28,106 bases of DNA from JAFDZV01 sp966128725 (GTDB taxonomy: Bacteria > Bacteroidota > Ignavibacteria > OLB7), in NCBI GenBank assembly GCA_966128725.1, contig CBHYLN010000066.1, positions 1 through 28,106 of the forward strand, written 5' to 3'. Below are positions 25,101 to 28,106 of this stretch, piece by piece (position 1 is the stretch's first letter; each line of letters begins with the position of its first letter). The notes beneath the pieces were generated by a model, which searched no databases, was not told where the DNA came from, and worked only from the letters and a program-made list of their open reading frames with translations. The translations under genes and the position numbers were made by a program.

Positions 25101-27083
25101 GAAGTCATTGTAGAAATTCCATCGTTGTACCGTATCGGATGGATGCGCATTTCGATCAACCGCCCATACTTCCTCGGTATCCGATCCTATCCAGGAATAA
25201 TGCACGCCTCGGGCACCGTACGCCAGGCCCAGATTCACAATGGCGCGCAGCTCGGCGGCTTCCAGAATATGTGTCCACGTGGTGTCGGCGCGCAGGAAGT
25301 GGTCGGCAGTGTCGTACAACGGCTGAATGTTGAACGGCGACATCGTGCTGGGCCAGATTGTGAGGCGCTTGCCGGTACGGCGCGATGACCAGGCCGCGTG
25401 CCCAAGCTCGTTGGCGAAGGAAACGCCGTACTGGAACTCGCTGTTCGGGCCAACAATGTACTGGCCCATATGAAATCGCTGCATGAACCGTTCGTAGCGC
25501 TGAACGTCCGCCGGCGTGGGCTGCATCAACGGCACCAGCCATCGCCCGCCGTTATGTTCGGCGATGCTGGGAAGCTGGATATCCGAGACACCGTGGAACT
25601 GCTGGTAACTTTGCCCGCGCCGGTACCATACATCGCCGGGATACAGCTCCACGGCAAGCTCCGGCTGGTCATCAAGCGTGTGCTGCACGGGGTTGTTGTG
25701 GCGGTTCTGCGCGCGGTAGGCGCGCACGCCGCGAAGGGTGTCGTTGCCGGCGCCGAACACCGTGGCGTTCAGGATGGAATCGATGGCCGCGTACGGCCCA
25801 TGCTCGAACAACTTGCCCTCGTCGCCGGTGTACAGCCGCATGATGGCGCGCCGGGCGGCAACGGGGCTCTGGGTGGAGTCGTTCACGAACCGGCGCGCAA
25901 GGTTCATGATCGCGTTGCGGTGGCTGATACACGGCGCGTCGTTGGCGCGCAGCAACCAGCCGATGCTGTCGCGCAGGGAAACGCCGCGCAGCGCCACCTT
26001 CTCGGCGCCAACCCAGCGAACGCGGATATCGAAGCGATGCGCGCTGTTGTTGGCATGGTACGGCCCACCCCGCAAGGTGCCCGGCGCCGTCCGCATGTCC
26101 ACCGCGAACGTGGTGTCGCGGTAGAGATCGAAGTTGGGATTCGGCCCGGCCAGCGGCGCCAGGTGTTTCTTGAGCACGTTGAACGATCGGAACAGGTATT
26201 CAACGTTGTTCGTGGCCGATTCCGCCTGCCCGTTGGCGTTCTGGAAGGTGCTGCCCTTGGGGATCTCGCACCATATCTCTATCACGAGCACCGCGGTATT
26301 GTTCCCAACCGACGCGTCTCCGCCGCCAATGTTCGGGTCGAACATATGCCCGGTAACGGTGATGTAGTGCCAGGGCGATTGCAGCCCGTCGATCTGGTTG
26401 GTGATAAAACTGGAACAATCCACCGTTCTGCCGATGGTGTCCGGCTGCGTGGGCCAGCGTTTCTGCCCCGCGACGTATCCGAAGGCCATCCCCGAGGCCA
26501 CCGTCTGGTTCGCGGTTGTGGTCGAGGCGTCGTACACCTGCTCGAGCGCACCACCAGGAGCAACGGTAAAGTTGCGCGCCGTATCACCACCGCTACGTGT
26601 AACAAACTCATTCCGGTAGTAATAACTCTGCGCCGAATCGAACGGGAAAAACACCGCCTCGCGGCCATTGCCGGCGCGGGAGAGGATGCCGGCGATGTTG
26701 GGGATCAGCCACTCGTCGGCCGCGGCATGCGCGGCAAGCGAATCCACGTGCCAATAATCGTCGGCGATGTGTTCGCGTATCTCGATCACCTTCACGCCGA
26801 TATCGCGCAGGAAATTCCAGACATCGCCGTAGGGCTGCGCGTCGGGCGCCTTGGTGGCCAACACGCCGCCAATCCAGAACTCATCCAGCCCCAGGTTGTA
26901 GATCGGCCGGCGCGGCGCGGCGGTGTCGGGCAGCGGAAGCTGCGCCAGGGCGCCGGCGCCGAGCAATACAAACAACAGGGGCAGCAGCAGTGCGACGGCA
27001 AACATAACGCCGGCCGGTTTTCGCGCGCACGATTCGGCCGGCGCACGGCGCGGCCCGGCCAATGTGGCCATGAATGCAATCAT
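22101..27083 (-). CDS. Very large secreted T9SS protein of unknown function
   Basis: This 1660-residue protein has an N-terminal basic region, then a hydrophobic signal segment (about 27-46, ending ALAQ), and a C-terminal T9SS type A domain in the last ~80 residues (SLALFDATGRCARV ... GLAAGAYMLELRSG). It would be exported, passed through T9SS and anchored at the surface or released. No family is recognised. One segment around 540-650 (FANELGHAAWSSRRTG, TIWPSTMSPFN, NLGLAYGARGVHYSWIGSD) weakly recalls glycoside-hydrolase TIM barrels. Later parts are beta-rich. The start is ATG 27083; M5 and M27 are in-frame alternatives that keep the signal segment. It lies 91 bp after the FG-GAP gene on the same strand with no promoter motif between, so the two may be cotranscribed. 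Confidence 0.82.
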   Translation of the reverse strand: MIAFMATLAGPRRAPAESCARKPAGVMFAVALLLPLLFVLLGAGALAQLPLPDTAAPRRPIYNLGLDEFWIGGVLATKAPDAQPYGDVWNFLRDIGVKVIEIREHIADDYWHVDSLAAHAAADEWLIPNIAGILSRAGNGREAVFFPFDSAQSYYYRNEFVTRSGGDTARNFTVAPGGALEQVYDASTTTANQTVASGMAFGYVAGQKRWPTQPDTIGRTVDCSSFITNQIDGLQSPWHYITVTGHMFDPNIGGGDASVGNNTAVLVIEIWCEIPKGSTFQNANGQAESATNNVEYLFRSFNVLKKHLAPLAGPNPNFDLYRDTTFAVDMRTAPGTLRGGPYHANNSAHRFDIRVRWVGAEKVALRGVSLRDSIGWLLRANDAPCISHRNAIMNLARRFVNDSTQSPVAARRAIMRLYTGDEGKLFEHGPYAAIDSILNATVFGAGNDTLRGVRAYRAQNRHNNPVQHTLDDQPELAVELYPGDVWYRRGQSYQQFHGVSDIQLPSIAEHNGGRWLVPLMQPTPADVQRYERFMQRFHMGQYIVGPNSEFQYGVSFANELGHAAWSSRRTGKRLTIWPSTMSPFNIQPLYDTADHFLRADTTWTHILEAAELRAIVNLGLAYGARGVHYSWIGSDTEEVWAVDRNAHPSDTVQRWNFYNDFGPVGRLMTMQENRRDTFLIRRKPEPDNLGRPEARFLNFYTGWGNRLDEMRWLNKRWFPTIGLAMAHLHWRDGYSMHFLVPQAYMPDTVDGAIQTRSRALPATEIVRGIQALNRDGVADSAAETYVELGLFDTLKGVTHLADTMHIFVVNRRTFERPRDIPDTSALGRRLDSLAETRTLAIRFNIKHPVSDHYNMIRVREIAADTNRLPLSDMPRQGLDTVVYGDSTAMLTLRPGGAALLRITFCPPETALGPAELRRGSQKKMLYSGDRYYCTYVRRKTCKFPLNVPMNQRHPVTDDAVFLRRSFPMTDTTGAIQWEPIEWVISDTTNEVLFLQNRFPSLTLRNRGDSTIVSVVWTNYGGDSAGVGHRVNYRAVLSAGPTVLLAPIELVGIAHGRMDSTWGTPVASRLHGCDMIAWGDSLYGIMARARRLKAAWNAAGTYSPQADSVSLALPSSAYHGRFPSMPPFADIRSNDSNVAIVWEHNSPSPSIFYARLVHSHAGANDVVGARDVMRVSQPLAMAINPSVDQLQDVWHRLLDGVTWEEITPNHAGSTWWWETWVHFRSVRTPTTITPGTPDTIGVPDLGWESKRFAWYGDYSESMWSNQVFPNTSALNQEIDTAHQFEAPYFTVVHRYLAADVRHWPISLTLYRGMGNSEIRYGSQLFTPTPLRRYVQDGYRPSGASADVRLPLRYAGVYQMPPQPDTDRYSSIHTSRQFYAKDRPIGYVAEGREGLIHMSDTAPATYRFALHDVWASGAANAGPVAMRPWAYNASAAHPFGVADIGELRTLMCGGMFAAHDSTTIGCYVSGSFNGDTARAAGSAVTLVAELVDSASGTVVRRLDSFRLTPTAPLYANMVSADVDLLSGTYYVRLRVDTASMVLDSLASGSNVAATAMQWDVFDAPAAKIRRLDEGAARIRLAVRPNLVVSATSALFSVSGGGPVSLALFDATGRCARVILDRVEMEEGRYSLDVPVVGLAAGAYMLELRSGNSRAVAKLVVAQ

Positions 27084-27174
27084 GATGTGTCTCCGAACGA
27101 TGAATGATTGGTGAGTGATATAGCGGGATCCCCCGGCGGCAGGCGTGTTGTTTTACAGCCCGCTCTGTTTCGGC

Positions 27175-28106
27175 TCACTGTTTTACGATGGTCACGCCGC
27201 CAAGCACGGCGCCGTCGGCACTGCAGGCCACAAGTTCGTACAGGCCAGGCGCCACGCCCGCGCACTGCCACAACGCGGCACCTCGCCCGGGCTCAACAGC
27301 GCCGCCGGCAACTTCACGCCCCGACAGGTCGTACACCACAATGCGCGCCGGCATCCGCCGCAGATCACCGCGCCACGCCATGTGCACCACCTCACGCGCC
27401 GGGTTCGGCCACACCGTCAGCGCCCGTGCATGCCCTTGCCCGGCAACAATCTCCACTCCCGAGACCTTCGGACCCGGGATGTACGGACCGCCCGCGAAGA
27501 TCGCCGCCATCCCGCCGTTATGGTCAACCGTGTAATTGCCGCCCATGTAATCATCCCAGCCGTCGCCGTCTACGTCAAAAATCGGCAGGTGTCCGTATGG
27601 TGTATTGCTATACGAATCGTATGCCAGGTCTGGCCCGTCGCTACCTCCGGAGAAGAATACTCGACTCGGCCGTGGATCTGGATCGTTCTCGAGTTTCCCG
27701 ATTGCAAGCATCTCATATTGCCGGGAGCGGTCGTTCAAGAAACCTCCGTGCCCGCTAACAACCGCATTGGGAAACAATCGATCCGCATCCTCCAATTGAT
27801 AACTCCGCGTACGTGCATTCTTACCACTGCCGGAGCGATACAGATACGTTCCCGCGCTTCCAGCATTCGTACCGCTCAATGCGATATCGCTTGTGCCATC
27901 ACCATCGCAGTCCAGTCCCACCAATCCAAATTTTATGGTCGGATAGTTACTGGTCAGCGGGATCAACCTACTATTCTCCGGTATGCCAAAATTGGCCAGG
28001 CTCGCCGACCCCCAATAGAAGGTGAGGTGGTCACGACCATCGCCATAACTGCGTGATATCGCGATATCCGGATGATGATCGCCGTCGTAATCACCCACCT
28101 GCGCGT
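27175..28106 (-). CDS. FG-GAP/integrin-alpha-like repeat protein with T9SS domain (N-terminus outside window)
   Basis: The C-terminal ~310 residues of a secreted protein; the frame is open through the right window edge, so the start is missing. It has calcium-binding-type FG-GAP/VCBS loops (DYDGDHHPDIA, DCDGDGTSDIAL, DVDGDGWDDYM), which in known proteins form beta-propeller blades. The last ~80 residues are a T9SS type A sorting domain (VWPNPAREVVHMAW, VVYDLSGREV, GLYELVACS). It is probably a surface protein in adhesion or binding. It lies upstream of the large T9SS gene on the same strand. Confidence 0.88.
   Translation of the reverse strand, partial: AQVGDYDGDHHPDIAISRSYGDGRDHLTFYWGSASLANFGIPENSRLIPLTSNYPTIKFGLVGLDCDGDGTSDIALSGTNAGSAGTYLYRSGSGKNARTRSYQLEDADRLFPNAVVSGHGGFLNDRSRQYEMLAIGKLENDPDPRPSRVFFSGGSDGPDLAYDSYSNTPYGHLPIFDVDGDGWDDYMGGNYTVDHNGGMAAIFAGGPYIPGPKVSGVEIVAGQGHARALTVWPNPAREVVHMAWRGDLRRMPARIVVYDLSGREVAGGAVEPGRGAALWQCAGVAPGLYELVACSADGAVLGGVTIVKQ

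Noticed and set aside
23874..25388. Long open frame (504 codons) on the plus strand
   Set aside because: It lies entirely antisense to the large T9SS gene, shows composition typical of a shadow frame and has no recognisable domain.
25398..27107. Long open frame (569 codons) on the plus strand
   Set aside because: It is antisense to the 1660-residue T9SS gene, which has a signal peptide and sorting domain. The plus frame is Arg/His/Val/Gly-rich with no motif, typical of a GC-rich shadow.

Overview
The window is GC-rich bacterial DNA with dense coding on both strands. It most likely comes from the Bacteroidota/FCB side of the tree, plausibly a Kapabacteria/Ignavibacteria-like lineage. Three observations support this: four predicted secreted proteins end in type IX secretion (T9SS) C-terminal sorting domains, three intergenic sites match the Bacteroidota promoter pattern TTTG-N19/20-TAnnTTTG, and a lipoprotein beta-propeller sits with a BtuB-type receptor. 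The phylum-level placement is inference. I saw no tRNA, rRNA, CRISPR array, insertion sequence or phage gene.

Region 1 (1-9700) is largely housekeeping. It holds the lysine/alanine/proline-repeat tail of a histone-like protein; a single reading frame joining FolC (folate polyglutamylation) to RadC (JAMM-domain protein); a secreted TPR protein; an OmpR-type response regulator overlapping its histidine kinase; the ribosome-assembly GTPase RsgA; a TIGR01777-type NAD(P)-binding epimerase; a 627-bp gap without a gene; and a small unknown protein.

Region 2 (9750-16740, minus strand) is a cobalamin-responsive operon. A Bacteroidota-type promoter is placed so that transcription would start at the P1 stem of a clear cobalamin riboswitch. 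The riboswitch is followed by a T9SS-sorted propeller-like protein, a T9SS-sorted surface protein with an FTVFENAF motif, a BtuB-like TonB-dependent receptor and a YncE/BtuG-like lipoprotein. The layout suggests an outer-membrane B12 capture system in which two components are delivered by T9SS.

Region 3 (16980-21945, plus strand) has a small secreted unknown protein, then two tandem proteins carrying the eCIS core domain (DUF4157). The first ends in a long beta-rich region that looks barrel-like. The second ends in a separate HExxH...E metallopeptidase-like domain. They look like cargo or effectors of an extracellular contractile injection system, but no structural injection genes are present in the window.

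Region 4 (22040-28106, minus strand) carries a 1660-residue secreted T9SS protein with no clear family. Upstream of it is the C-terminal part of an FG-GAP (integrin-like) repeat protein with its own T9SS domain, which runs off the window end.
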